NCBI GenBank assembly: GCA_023897205.1
Contig: JAHWDD010000008.1
Location: 2,170,001 to 2,234,000, forward strand
DNA length: 64,000 bases
Source: Exophiala sp. HKRS030
Taxonomy: Eukaryota > Ascomycota > Eurotiomycetes > Chaetothyriales > Herpotrichiellaceae
Reading direction: 5' to 3'
Below, in pieces: positions 21,051 through 32,381 of the stretch; the first letter of the stretch is position 1, and each line of letters opens with the position of its first letter. The notes beneath the pieces were generated by a model. It saw only the letters and a program-made list of their open reading frames with translations. It was not told the origin of the DNA and made no database searches. The translations under genes and the position numbers were made by a program.

Positions 21051-22996
21051 CTAAACCTCCATGACCCTGTCACTACTCTGATAAAACTCTAACCCCGATC
21101 CGAAAGCGCCGTTGAGTGCACGTTTGGAAATGGGGACCCCGTTGGTGACATTCCCATATGGGGACGAAGGATACTTTCCGAAACAGCTATACTCGTATTT
21201 GGCAGTTTCCAGCAAACTGCTGAAGACCTGTAGAACTGTCGAAAGTTCGCACCACCCGTCGTCTCTTTGTTCGCACTCAGGGTAGCTTCTGTGCAGCGGT
21301 ACTGTGCGCTGATTGATTGACAGGTGCACATATGTTGTGGCGTTTCCACTGTCGTAGAACTCTGCAGCAGTCGTGTTGGTGCTAGTAGGTCTGATAGCTT
21401 TGACCGGATGAGGCGCCTTGATGATTTCCCAGACCTGCGAGTATTTTGGGTTCCACGGTCAGCTTTGATTTCTTTCTTCTATCTTCGGTGTCCAATCCGC
21501 AACTTACCATGCGAGCGCCGAATGGAGTCAAATGCGACACGATGAGCTGCTGGTTTGCTGGCGGACCCGTCGCTGGCAATGGCTGTGCGAATTGCTTCAA
21601 CCCGAACGCTGTGATGACCGACATGATATTGGTGTCATGCGAGAAGTCGAAGTACAACGTCTGATTTAGTGGGAAGGTAGAGTTCATCTCATCTAAGGTT
21701 GCGTTGACGTTGGTCGTCCCAGGTGGCAGGTTATATAGGTGGCCCTGGAGTCTGGCGTACAGTTCCTCCACCCAGCCGATACCTATATGGCAAGTCAGCG
21801 CTCTGTCAGACGAGATTCGAGCGAAGCAACTTCTTACCAACACCTCGTCCGGTTGGCGAGGCGAAGCCGTTGTTACCATTGAACTGCAGATCGATGCTGT
21901 ATTCAAATCCCTGCCACTCTTCAAAGGTGAACAGGTCACACCAGCTCGAATATCCCTATAAACAAGTCAGGACCCTGCAATGCTCAGAAAGCATCGCGAT
22001 ACTAACAAAAGCCACAGTCTCATAAGGGCACAACGTCTGGGCGTTGTACGAATCTGCAACAGACCAATTGTAATTGCCAGACAATGCACGAAGTCGCTTT
22101 GTCGCATTTGCAAGGTAGATATTCTCCCAAATCAACGACGCATTGCTACCACCTGTCGACTGATATGAATTACTGTTATTGCACTGGTAGTAACCGGCCA
22201 GAGAGTTGTTGAAACCGTTCTGCTCGATGATCACTTCAAGTGTGGCGTTCTGAGTCCATTCGAGGCCAAAGAAGCCTGCCATAAAATACTCGGCAGATTT
22301 GAGCATTCGATCCTGGGTGGGGGTGCGGGCAATGATCTTGGTCGAGGTATTATACAACTGACCTTCCCGGAATGAGCGCCAACTTCTCTAGAAACCTTGG
22401 ATTCGACTCACCATAATTATAGTAAAAGAGCACACCACTGTCGAAGAGCTCTTGACGCCCCCGAGCGACCAAGATCTCCGCTCCTAGCTGATACATCCAG
22501 CTATTGAGGAAGGCTAGATCTCCCGTCCACTGCGCGGTCCCGTTCAAGGTCAGGTTACGGATCTTGCGCCCGAAGGACGCCACGGACGATGTGCCGGTGG
22601 GATATCTCGAGCCATGACGGTGAAGGACATGGACCTGAGAAATATTTGCACCCGGCGGCGGAGGATATTCGTTGGCGCCGAAACCCGCGGGTTGGGGAAA
22701 TACGAGCTCAATTGCCCATGCAGTTGAAATATGCTAGACTTGTTCACATTGCCAGAGATGGGCAGGTTAGTCTCCAGGGGCGTGTTGGGTACGAAGGAAG
22801 CCTCCTGACCGAAGGGAGCAGGATTTGTCTGGGCCAAGAATGGTGCGATCAAGCCTGTCACAGTTGGCCCAGCCCAGATCTGTGGTGTCGTTTGAAAATA
22901 GTCTGGTACGGTGAGAGAAGGCTGTGTCTGTCTTGGATTGAGCACCGCAGCACCGGCAAGGCCCGCGGAGAGGAAGACGGCCTTCAAGAGAGACAT
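21051..22996 (-). CDS. histidine acid phosphatase, phytase-like, secreted (one apparent frameshift)
   Basis: A secreted phosphomonoesterase of the histidine phosphatase superfamily, branch 2. Exons 22996-22412, 22362-22007, 21955-21838, 21782-21508 and 21434-21051 fit all splice phases and give 572 residues if one base is added at the C run 22684-22686. A signal peptide (MSLLKAVFLSAGLAGAAVL) leads; the catalytic motif is HRHGSRYPTG and the proton-donor motif is FSHDTN. GYSSWCDLFTFEEWQGFEYS and SPTGRGVGIGWVEEL are typical of fungal phytases and acid phosphatases, and many N-glycosylation sequons are present. Without the added base, the frame is lost between QLHGQLSSYFPNP and GFGANEYPPPPG, upstream of the active site. 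All introns have GT...AG with pyrimidine-rich 3' ends. Phytate as the substrate is not proven. Confidence 0.88.
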
Positions 22997-24065
22997 GTTG
23001 CTGTAATCAACTGTTGTTTAGAGGTGAGGGAGTCTCAGAGAGTAAAGCTTCAGACGCACCCGAGACGAAGCTGCACAAGGTGGAACAATGGGGATACTTA
23101 AACCTTTACTTCAAGTCGATCCGGTGTCTCTTTAGTGACCGACATGGTACTGCACCAGGCTCACAACATGATCATAGCCATGCACGTGGCTAACCCGGCA
23201 TTGCTAAGAAGCGAACTCGAGAACGATGGGCACGATGGTGCGCAAGAGAACATATGTTGAGGCGAGTGAATGAGCAATAGGCAAACCAGTTGTGGGGTTT
23301 GAGGACCTCAAGCGTCGTCATAGCCATGCTAGCTTTAAAGCACAACAAGCTCGTCAAGCTTTGCAGTCCGTAGAGCTTGTCCATTCCTGCTGCCGATCAT
23401 CTAGATATCATTACATCTTGCAAGGTAGGATAAACTCAGAACGTGTCAATGAGGGAAATGATCATTGGTCAAAGCGTGAACCCTGAGCCCTGTTCGAAGT
23501 CTCTTACTAGTTGACTAGTTAGCTTGGAGTTGCGGAGCATTGAAGAGCCAGTGTCACATTTCAGCATGGCACGGCTATCAAGAACCGATGGCTCCAGTTG
23601 GCGAATGTAGTTTGTAAACGGAGTAAATCAGACCCTACAGTCTCACACTGGAGCTTGCGCTATAATGGAGGAAACAAGGGACATGAAGTCATGTGCCTGT
23701 CTGAGGCCTCTCAAATGCTAGGTGATTTCCTCAAGCAATGCAAAGCTCTAGCAGCTGTTTCGATTTCAGCCCAGAAGCTAATTATTTAGGACGTCAATAT
23801 GGATGGTATCGCTGTGCATGGACTGTGACTGTCACCACCTCAATTTTCTTCCAAACCAGGAGGGATTTTGACCCCGTTCTGCTCTGTCGGCATTTCCCCA
23901 TTAGGTGCTCTATATATTTGGTGCTGCGGTCGCTGCAAATCGTTTGTAGACTTCTCGTCCCGATGCCTTCTTTCGCTCAGTAATGTAACGCCTTGACGCC
24001 AGATTTCACGAGCAACATAGACCCAATGTCTCCGAAGAAACAGACCACAGAATCATGTTCCGGGA
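22997..24065. other. intergenic region
   Basis: Contains the promoter of the phosphatase gene on the left and the 3' UTR of the SRP40-like gene on the right. No gene, RNA gene or notable repeat was seen. Confidence 0.45.
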
Positions 24066-25397
24066 TCAGTCATCAAATTTGAAGCCTTTACCTCCACTGA
24101 TGTCGATTGGTCCTCCGCGGTAACTTCCACGCTTCTTCTTATTCTTTTCCTTTGTGAAACCTTTACCGCGAGTAACGGAGAGATCATTGTACGCCCTATC
24201 TGCATACTCGTAGCTGACATAGGCATTGCTGACATGGCTGTCAGCCGTCGCTAACGCTGACAGTTGTGCTAACGGCGTAGGTTTGGCCCCAGTACGCTTT
24301 TTGGTGGTTGACGTTGTGGTTGAAATCTGGACTTTTCTTCCCTCTTCAGAAACGACCTCGGAATCAAAGGTTGTAGTCTCAACGAGGACATTGTCACCCT
24401 GAACCGTGCCCGAAGATTCGGAATTATCTTCAGATGGAGTCAAAGCACTGGTACCCAGAGCCTTTGTACTAGTAGATGGATCAACGATATCGTCGTCATC
24501 GCTATCATCTGAAGAAGATGCGTGGGCGTTGGCGTTATCAGATTCCTCACTGCTGCTCTCGGAACCAGAACTTTGCTTGGATGCTTCTGACTCTGAAGAG
24601 GAATCCCCGCTTGAAGATGAGGTATCTGAAGATGAAGAATTCGCACGCGCTATCTCTGAGGTTTGCTTGACTTTGGTTCTCTTCACGGGTCGATTGCTTA
24701 CAGAAGAGTCTGAATCAGAACTTGATGAGCCCGATGAACTGGACTCTGCCTTGCGTTTGAGAGATTTCTTGACGAGGGCCTCAGTTTGATCAGTAGTGCG
24801 AGGACTCCTTGTTGATATGACTGTTTTCTTGGCGTTGCGGACGGTCTCATCCTCATCATCCGCATCGCTGTCTGAGGAAGAGCCAGAGGACGAGGACGAT
24901 GAAGAAGACGAGGAGGAGGAAGAGGAGGAAGAGGAACTTGACGACGAGGACGAGGACGATGATGATCTTTTGGTCTTCTTCGTTCGCTTTAATCTCATAG
25001 TATCTTTGGCCGAGGAAGCAACCTTTTCTGCATCTGTCGAATCATCCTCGCTACTTGATGTATCAGTAGAGCTGCTGCTACTCGAATCCGAAGAGCTGCT
25101 GTCTGGCGACTTTGCCTTGTTCTTTGTTGTGGAATCTTTTTTAGGCTTCTTTAAATTCTCTTGACTTCCCGCGGTCGTATAACCGCTATCGTTGTATGTT
25201 TCAACAATGTCTTCGAGTTTGACTCCCTTGGAAACGAGATCTGCCTGGGTGGATTCGCTGGGCTGCCGTAATTTCTTGAGCTCTTTTGCTAGTGTTTTGC
25301 TAGTGGCATCCAGACCATGATCTTCGAAAAACTTTGCAATCAAAGATAATGTTTGCACCGAAGGCGTAGTGCTTTCGGCCGTCTTCTTCTGCTTCAT
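24066..25397 (-). CDS. SRP40: SRP40/Nopp140-like nucleolar phosphoprotein
   Basis: A 443-residue single-exon protein. The N-terminus shows a LisH-like helix (TLSLIAKFFEDHGLDATSK). The middle ~270 residues are long Ser runs alternating with acidic and Lys/Arg blocks, ideal casein kinase 2 targets. The C-terminus is the conserved SRP40 domain (SNAYVSYEYADRAYNDLSV, RGGPIDISGGKGFKFDD). Yeast Srp40 and vertebrate Nopp140 chaperone box C/D and H/ACA snoRNPs in the nucleolus. The Ser-rich core produces long acidic shadow frames on the other strand. A run of nine C (G9 on the + strand, 25402-25410) lies immediately upstream of the ATG. Confidence 0.93.
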   Translation of the reverse strand: MKQKKTAESTTPSVQTLSLIAKFFEDHGLDATSKTLAKELKKLRQPSESTQADLVSKGVKLEDIVETYNDSGYTTAGSQENLKKPKKDSTTKNKAKSPDSSSSDSSSSSSTDTSSSEDDSTDAEKVASSAKDTMRLKRTKKTKRSSSSSSSSSSSSSSSSSSSSSSSSSSSGSSSDSDADDEDETVRNAKKTVISTRSPRTTDQTEALVKKSLKRKAESSSSGSSSSDSDSSVSNRPVKRTKVKQTSEIARANSSSSDTSSSSGDSSSESEASKQSSGSESSSEESDNANAHASSSDDSDDDDIVDPSTSTKALGTSALTPSEDNSESSGTVQGDNVLVETTTFDSEVVSEEGRKVQISTTTSTTKKRTGAKPTPLAQLSALATADSHVSNAYVSYEYADRAYNDLSVTRGKGFTKEKNKKKRGSYRGGPIDISGGKGFKFDD

Positions 25398-25401
25398 CTT
25401 T

Positions 25402-25410
25402 GGGGGGGGG
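25402..25410 (+). repeat. G9 mononucleotide run before the SRP40 start codon
   Basis: Nine G on the + strand, that is C9 in the transcript, four bases before the ATG. Its length should be regarded as approximate. Confidence 0.8.
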
Positions 25411-25971
25411 TGTGCGGTGTGGAGATCGGGCAGTGTTTCAATTCGATGAAATTAAAAGAACCGTATATTAAGATATTTCTGGCCCTGCTAACCTCAAAAC
25501 TCGATCTTTTCTGAGCTATAAACGCTGTGCATATGATCGTGGAATCAAGAAGAGAGGTTTGAAATGTTGTTGCTGGTAAAGCGACATTGACAAGATTCGA
25601 AGGGGAAAAAATATTTCTCCAACTGCAGGTGCGCGAGTCATTTAGATGGACAGACAGGGTAAGTGCGGGCAAGGGTGGGCTTTTGGAGTCTAGCATTAAT
25701 GGCCCACCGTAGTAGGGATTGGGTGGAGCACACTTATTCTTGATCCCTCCATTCAGCGTCAAACATCGAAGTTGAAGTGAGACTGAGAATTTAGAGAGGC
25801 AAAGGCGAAGATGGGCCGTTGCGGATTATCTACTATCTTTAAGGTCAGCACTGAGACTGCGTGATTGGCTGGTATTACTACGACTCAGGACCTTGAGTGC
25901 ACCAGACTCAACGCTGTTTTCTGACTGTGGCTCAAATGTCTTCTGGTACAGTGTAGCGAGTCGTGACTTGT
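25411..25971. other. intergenic region SRP40/ASK1
   Basis: About 560 bases holding the promoter of SRP40 and the 3' UTR of ASK1, both on the reverse strand. No gene is supported. Confidence 0.45.
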
Positions 25972-27403
25972 TCAGAATGTCTCGTCTTCGAGATTTGCGG
26001 CTTTCCGTACGACACTCGGGCTGTTCTCATCCATTCCATACCCAGGGGTTTCGACTCCCTGAGTGAAGTCAATCTCTTCATCGAAATCAATCCCAGCTGT
26101 TGTCAAGATATCGTCCAAGATTTTTTTCGATGCCTCCTTTGCTGTGTAGCATTAGCGACTCTGGAAGGGCTTTGCAAAGATCAAAAGGATAGGCATTACC
26201 TGGCGTTTTAAGAAGTCGGTTCTGCGGGACGTGAAATTGCATGGTTTTAGGAGGACTCTGGCCATATGCAAAGTCCCCATCCAAATCATCCTCATCCTCA
26301 TCACTATCCCAGATTCCGGGCGTCCGTGAGGGCTCTCCCGGTGGCTTTGCGGCTTTACGAACTGGGGTGAGGACGCTCACTCCTGGGACGCGTGGCTTGC
26401 GCTCCGGCGAGGTGAAGATCTCAGGGTGTAATTCTGGAGGTACAACCGGGCTCGACGATAACATTACGTGAGCGCGAGGATTTCGGCTTTGTTGTATCGT
26501 CGCCGGGGTTGCTGCAGCCCTAGAAAAGACACCAGTAAAAGGACCAGTCTTTAATGGCGTTGCCTGTACTCTGTAATTGCGATCCAATACCCGGTGTAGT
26601 AGAGGATCTGTCTGCTTACGAGCAGTAGAAGGTCTCGGGATCGACGTGGGCTGTGGAGGAAGGGACGGCGAAGACTGGGGTGTTGTGATATCCTCTAAGG
26701 CGAACGTAGGTCGGCCAGGTGTTTCGGGTGCCTTTGATGGAGATATAGCGGAGGTGGCCACAGTAGTGTTATTGATTTCCTGGCGTAAAGTTTCGTAGGG
26801 AGATGGATAGTCAGCAAAGGTAGCTTGTTTTAGGTCGTGCTTCGTCGTAGGCCTTGGAGTACTATGCGAGGGCGAGATGGACAAGTTCGAGAGATCCAAA
26901 TCCTGTATCGAATCTGTCGAAATATGCTGTGCCGAGGGCGTTTCGTAAGATTCTGAAGTCTCTAAAGTTGTGTGCGTGGCAGTCGTGTTCGACTCGTCGT
27001 TGCCAGTAACATCTGGGTTATCGTATTGGCTAGGTTGTTCCTCGTAGCCCGAGAGAGAGACATTCGCGCTGGCTTCGAAGAATTGCTTCCAAAACTGAAA
27101 TGGTTTGAGCCTTGAGCCACGATCTACATAGTAATGGACCTACTTTAGAGCCCTCCCATACATCTTTGGAATGCGCAGTGTACTGTTCAACGACCGGTAG
27201 GATACTAGAAGTGACTATGCGATGCGCACGGCTGAAGTTGTGATCGATTTCTACGTCAATAGTGTTTTAGCCCAGGTTCTTAGCACGTGTGATTTATAGG
27301 TTCGCATACCTTGTAGGGTGAGAGTGATGGACTGCTCCAATTTTTCCAATTCCTCGGTCAGAGTCAGGGATCGACCCTGCGAGGCAGAAGCGATTCGAGA
27401 CAT
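25972..27403 (-). CDS. ASK1: DASH (Dam1) complex subunit Ask1
   Basis: An outer-kinetochore microtubule-coupling subunit. Exons 27403-27310, 27250-27144, 27094-26200 and 26141-25972 match in phase and give 421 residues. The joined N-terminus reads TEELEKLEQSITLTLQEIDHNFSRAHRIVTSSILPVVEQY...SKDVWEGSKFWKQFFEASAN, the conserved Ask1 helix. The central region is Pro/Ser-rich with many minimal CDK S/TP sites, consistent with known cell-cycle phosphorylation. The last intron restores LLKTPAKEASKKILDDILTTAG, the conserved C-terminal Ask1 motif. Introns are 49-59 nt with GTATGC, GTAGGT and GTAATG donors. An ATG two codons upstream (27409) is an alternative start. The longest single open frame misses the kinetochore-binding N-terminus. 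Confidence 0.95.
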
Positions 27404-27952
27404 GTTCATGATAGGACACGCATTGGTAAAGAATTCTTTGTGTTGTGTCACAGCGACGCTTCCATGAGAGATACGCGTTGTTTGAATGTACCTCCGTAGA
27501 CCAACTGTGTGGCAGACGCGCTGGCCTCATAGTATGTGCCCAATGACAAAGCAGAATACGCTCACCTCGGCCTTTGGGGCGGCTGGGCGATTTTTGTGGC
27601 TCAGTGGCACCTGAGTGGCACTTGAGTGGCATCTGAGCTCTGAGCAGCCCTTAGGGGTTCTCTGGGAGTGAGGGGCTGATGGGGCTCAACCGTGCGGGGA
27701 ACTCGTATGTGGCAGTGGTCAGAGTTCACGGTGGCGCAGCACTTCTCCGCTCTGGACAAACTGAAGGCTGCCGTATAACCCTGCTCGCATGGACGATTCC
27801 TGATCTCGACCCATTCTACGCTCGTTCTCTAACAGGCTGACACCATTCAAGTTTGGAACTGCGTCTCTTCAAACCGATTCCCACCTCCCACCTCCCTCCA
27901 TCGTCAAGATACAGAGAAAACATTGCAAGAGAAAAGCCGTGCAGTGGTCGAC
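27404..27952. other. divergent promoter between ASK1 and the one-TM protein
   Basis: About 550 bases with both flanking genes transcribed outward. It contains a short repeat GTGGCACTTGAGTGGCA-type (CCTGAGTGGCACTTGAGTGG near 27610-27630). No gene is seen. Confidence 0.5.
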
Positions 27953-29103
27953 ATGCCGGCTCCTCTCGCTCGAGGTCTGTGCCCTGACTCCTTACATCAT
28001 CACCACTTCAAGAAGCATGCTTGGTGCAGAGATGTCATTACTGGCTCCGACATTTTCGCATCCTCACTTTTCCAGTCCCGAGTAACCGCTAATTATGGTC
28101 CCCCAGCAGGCATCATCATCACCGTCAGCGTGCTGGTAGCCGCTAGCATTGCCGCGTACGAGAATCCTCAAGTGAGAGCATGGGTTCAAAGAACGAGACA
28201 GAAGATTGCCATGGGCCTGCACTCCCTTGGAGACGAAATTGGTCCTGCGCCTCAACGACGTTCCATCGATATCTCAATGCAGGAAGACAAAGGGTCTGCC
28301 GCTGAAGCACGTCGGCAGCAGGTTCGGAACGAGATCATGGAGCGAGGCCGTTTATTGGAGGAAAGAAGGAAGAGGAGGAAATCGGGTCCAGGGACTGAAG
28401 CTCTCTCTCCCAACTTTGATACTTTGGTCGATGAAACTGGTCGTCTGCGGAGTGCCGATCAACAGAGCGGCAACCTCAATGCATCAAGCACGGCGCTGGA
28501 GGCTATTGGTGAACACGGCGGCGTACGACAGAGGCACGGGGAAACCCAACCCGAATCTCCATCTTCTCTAGCTTCACCAGCGCACCCAGAAACTCGGGAA
28601 GCGAGCAGCCAATTTGAGACCAGTCCATTTGAGTCCAGGTACGAGCGCGAAATGCGGGAGGCTTGGAATATCCCACTTTCGGACAGACGGATTGAGATTC
28701 CTTCGACCCACGCTTCTGAGAGCCTTATCGAACTCACACCCACAACTGAGGATTTTCCTGATCCAGAAGTCTCGGTGCCGTCAGGTGCATATCTACGCCG
28801 ACCGCTGGAGCGCTCTGATTATTTTTCAGCTCCAGCTTCCAATAGCTCACATACTTTTTCAGACCATTCATCCACAGCGTCTTTGAGGCTTCGGGCCAGT
28901 GAGCCCGTTGTCGATGTTCGCCATCCAGAAGAGTTTGCTCAACCAGGAGCTTTGACACCGAGTATCGCTGGGAGTTTGACTGAAATTCACCCAAATGAGG
29001 CTGATGATAGTGGCGATGATTTGTTGAGCGAGATTGGAGACGGCATCCGCACCCCGGCAGCATGTGGACTGATGTAGACAGCACGGTCAGTGGGGAGAGA
29101 TGA
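27953..29103 (+). CDS. conserved one-TM protein of unknown function (one apparent frameshift at the C-terminus)
   Basis: From the ATG at 27953 the frame encodes a TM segment (AGIIITVSVLVAASIAAY), then ENPQVRAWVQRTRQKIAMGLHSLGDEI, a motif I recall only from unnamed fungal proteins. A basic coiled-coil-like stretch (EARRQQVRNEIMERGRLLEERRKRRK) and a Ser/Pro-rich, probably disordered C-terminal half follow. The frame as given stops at 29077; one extra base in the CCCCGG at 29052-29057 instead gives RTPGSMWTDVDSTVSGER ending at 29103, which resembles the usual end of the family, for 383 residues. The first 50 codons look unlike the rest, and a short intron from about 27976 to a CAG near 28075 is possible. 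Function unknown. Confidence 0.65.
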
Positions 29104-29958
29104 GGAGATGGATGTTATGGGCTCGTAATGTTCTTTTCACCGTTGTGTTGCAATCTCTTTGAGCATGGCTGGGTGTTCTGGCGCTGGTGGATCTGAAAGA
29201 TATTGAGGGCATCTAGATTATCATGGTCCCTGCCAAGCAACAAATCCAGGAGGTCTGATTGAGAGAACCTACCATCTTCGTACTGGGTATTCTGAAGGTC
29301 TCATTTCGCATATACATCTTCATTTGCCACCTGTTTTGCTCCCACTCTTATTCTGCAACGCAAAATCGACTGGCACAGTCTTCATGTGTCGTCTGCAACA
29401 TTTGCTCAATACATGGCCGACTTGCTACAAGTGGTAGCCACAACGAACCGATCTAGTGGCTTGACCACATGCACACAAACAAGGCAAGTCCGTTCGAGGG
29501 TTATAGGTTGTTGCATTCGTCATCACTTCACTTTACACTTAATTTCGTTGTTCTTTTTTTTCAATCTGGCTCATCGGTGAAAGCAGTCTCCTTAACACTC
29601 ATTTCAAGCTCATTGCGTTGCAGGGTCCAGACCGTGCAGCCTACGAGCTTCGAACTTTGCTCAAGACCTATTTTAATTAGCCTTTGAGGATCTTGAGCCT
29701 CTTGGACGCCCTCTTACAGACTCTTCTGAACCCCCAATAACGAGCATACGTAACGAAATCAACCCGAGCGGGTTTGACTTATTCTTCCGTATCACTACAC
29801 TCTCCACCATCGACTGCACATAGTCTGCCGAGAGCGAAGCCTCGAGCCGCCGACCACTGCTCGCTTGGTGGACCATATATTGAGTTCCATCATCAACGTC
29901 AATCCTTACAAACCATACCCGGATAAGAAAGATTTCGTCTCACCTGAAAGCTACGAGG
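29104..29958. other. intergenic region
   Basis: About 0.85 kb between two + strand genes, with the promoter of the chitin synthase-like gene. No gene is supported. Confidence 0.45.
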
Positions 29959-32381
29959 ATGGCCTCAGAATACCAAACAGGCCCGTGGTCTGTCCCTGAT
30001 GTGCGATTCCTCCGCCTTTTACTGCGTCTTGGGACTCACAACATGATAGATAGTGGCCATATCACTGATTGGCCCTTTGATCATCGCAGCGTTCGTCGAG
30101 TCCTTCCTGTGGGTGGCAGCTTTTTGCTACTGCCTTGGTAAAGCATATAAAAAGGCAGATCACTGGTCTCAAAAATTTTTAGCTGCTGTTGGTGCGGTGT
30201 TGTTCTGTGCCCTTAGGTGTGTGCGACCTTCCTGAAATAGAATCCGACTAACGCTTTCTCATAGAGGTATATTCCTACCGGTAATGATCGCAACTCTCCC
30301 ATTGCCAAGTCGGATTACACAATATTTTCCGCGAGTACTAGCAGATTTCCTGATGAAGTTTGCTTTCTACACCTTCGCTCTCCTTCTCATCGTACCATGG
30401 CTGCTTTGTGTATACCGCATTGTGGTTGTACCTCTCGGTCGCAAGAGGAGGATCAAGTATCTGCTGAAGGAACGAACTGCACCTAAGATCGTCGTGGTCA
30501 TGCCGGTCTACAAGGAGCCACCAGATACTTTGTGGACCGCAATAAACTCTGTGGTAGACTCCGACTATCCAAAGTCTTGTATGCACGTCTTCGTCTCATT
30601 TGATGGTGATGGTATTGACGAGCTTTACCTGAAAACGGCCGAACGTTTGGGAATACCCATCACCTTGAAAGACTTTCCCAAGTCAATCGACGTGGCATAC
30701 AATGGTGTTCGCATCACTTTATCAAGGTTTCCTCATGGGGGAAAAGACACTGTCAGAAGGCCACTTTTCTGCTCATTGATAAAATTTACAAACGTTATCT
30801 GCAAGAGAAAGATGATTTTTTCATCTTATTCATCGACTCGGATTGTATCCTGGACCCAGTCTGCATCCAAAATTTCATGTACGATATGGAATTGAAACCA
30901 GGAAACAAGCACGAGATGCTTGCAATGACCGGGATTATCACATGTCGGACGGACAAGAACTCTTTTCTAACCATAATGCAAGACATGGAATATCTGCATG
31001 GTCAACTCTTTGAAAGATCTGTGGAGTCAGGATGTGGCGCAGTGACCTGCCTCCCAGGGGCACTTACACTCCTTCGGTTCTCAGCCTTTCGCAACATGGC
31101 CAGATTCTACTTCTCTGATCGAGCAGAGGAATGTGAAGACCTGTTTGACTATGCCAAGACGCATCTAGGCGAAGATCGCTGGTTGACACATTTATTCATG
31201 CTTGGTGCCAAAGGGCCATATCAAATCCAGCTGAGTACGAGCGCTTTTTGCAAGACCGAGGCAGTTCAAAGCTTTCGTGCACTAATCAAGCAAAGACGAA
31301 GGTGGTTCCTAGGATTCATCACTAACGAAGTCTGCATGTTGACAGATGCACGTTTATGGAGGAAGTATCCGTTCCTCTGCTTGTTACGATTCATGACGGT
31401 CACCATCAGAACAACGGCCTTGTTGCTGCTCATCACCCTCATCTCATTGTGTTCCACTTCGAGTGACGTGCAACGTCTTCCCTGGGAATTCATGTGTGTA
31501 TCGTGTGGACTCAACTGGGCGCTGATGTTTTACTTTGCAATCAAGCTGCATAGATGGAAATCGATTTTGTATCCACTAATGTTCACTATCAGTCCGTTCT
31601 TGAATTAGGTGTTCATGGTTTATGGTATTCTCACTGCCGGACAGAGAACGTGGGGCGGTCCTCGAGCAGACGCTGGTGCAGCTGACTCCAAGACCACCCC
31701 ACAGCAAGCCATCGAGCATGCTATCGAGACTGGCGATGATCTCAATATCCTGCCCGAGACGTTCAAGCCCGCAATAGAAAGTCGGCGACGACGAACACGA
31801 CCGTCCGGCTTGCATCCTTCGTCAAGTGTCGAAGGCAGGTTTGTGCCCGCCGAACCAGGGCCAAGCCGTTTGTGGGAGAAAGCACTCGCATCTCCCACAC
31901 CTTCGGAGACAGAAATGGGCTATGGACGACGGTGGGAGCACCATTCGCTAGATATGAGTGATTCCGAGGGAATCTCGATCCATACTCCTCAGCGGATTAG
32001 CAGTTTCTCGGGGAAGATCGGGGTTTGGGGTTTCAGTCCGATGGGCAATATGAGCATGATGCCGCAGAGCCGACTTCACACGGACCACCTGCTTGTCGCC
32101 ATCGAAGAAGTACCATGTCCGCGCCTTCAGCATATCGAGCGCCCAGAGATGTGAGCGTGGCGGCAAAAACAAGACGACGAACGTTGTCTTTAGGTTTGGC
32201 TGACCCAACGGAGTTATCAAGACATCTGAGTGAACTCGCTGCCCAGCAAAACACTATCGATAAGCGCATTGCCGTGGTTCAGCGGAGTCCTCTTGGTAGG
32301 ATAAGTCCACTGACGGCAGTGGCCATTGATGACAACATACTCAGTCTGCGTGACGATCAGATGAGATCTTATCCTAAGTGA
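29959..32381 (+). pseudogene. chitin synthase, class VI/D-type, multiply disrupted
   Basis: GT2 chitin synthase of the type called CHSD/class VI in moulds, which polymerises UDP-GlcNAc to chitin at the plasma membrane. One intron (30217-30264: GTGTGT, CTAAC, CATAG) joins exon 1 (WSVPDVRFLRLLL, TM segments) to GIFLPVM and the catalytic part: VVVMPVYKEPPDTLW, FIDSDC, TCLPGALTLLRFSAF, LGEDRWLTHLF and QRRRWFLGFITNEVCMLTD, then GQRTWGGPRADAGAAD and the tail MSAPSAYRAPRD. Lesions: a frame slip near 30052 (one base too many or two too few); a missing base in GGGGG 30737-30741, restoring PHGGKRHCQKATFLLID; an in-frame TAG at 31606-31608 where the family has Trp (NW-FMVYGI); and a missing base in GGGG 32020-32023. 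Two resemble the homopolymer errors seen elsewhere, but the stop codon and first slip do not, so a genuine pseudogene is possible. About 792 codons if intact. Confidence 0.7.

Noticed and set aside
24406..25164. Acidic proteins on the + strand opposite SRP40
   Set aside because: They are antisense readings of the Ser-rich codons of SRP40; no conserved domain.
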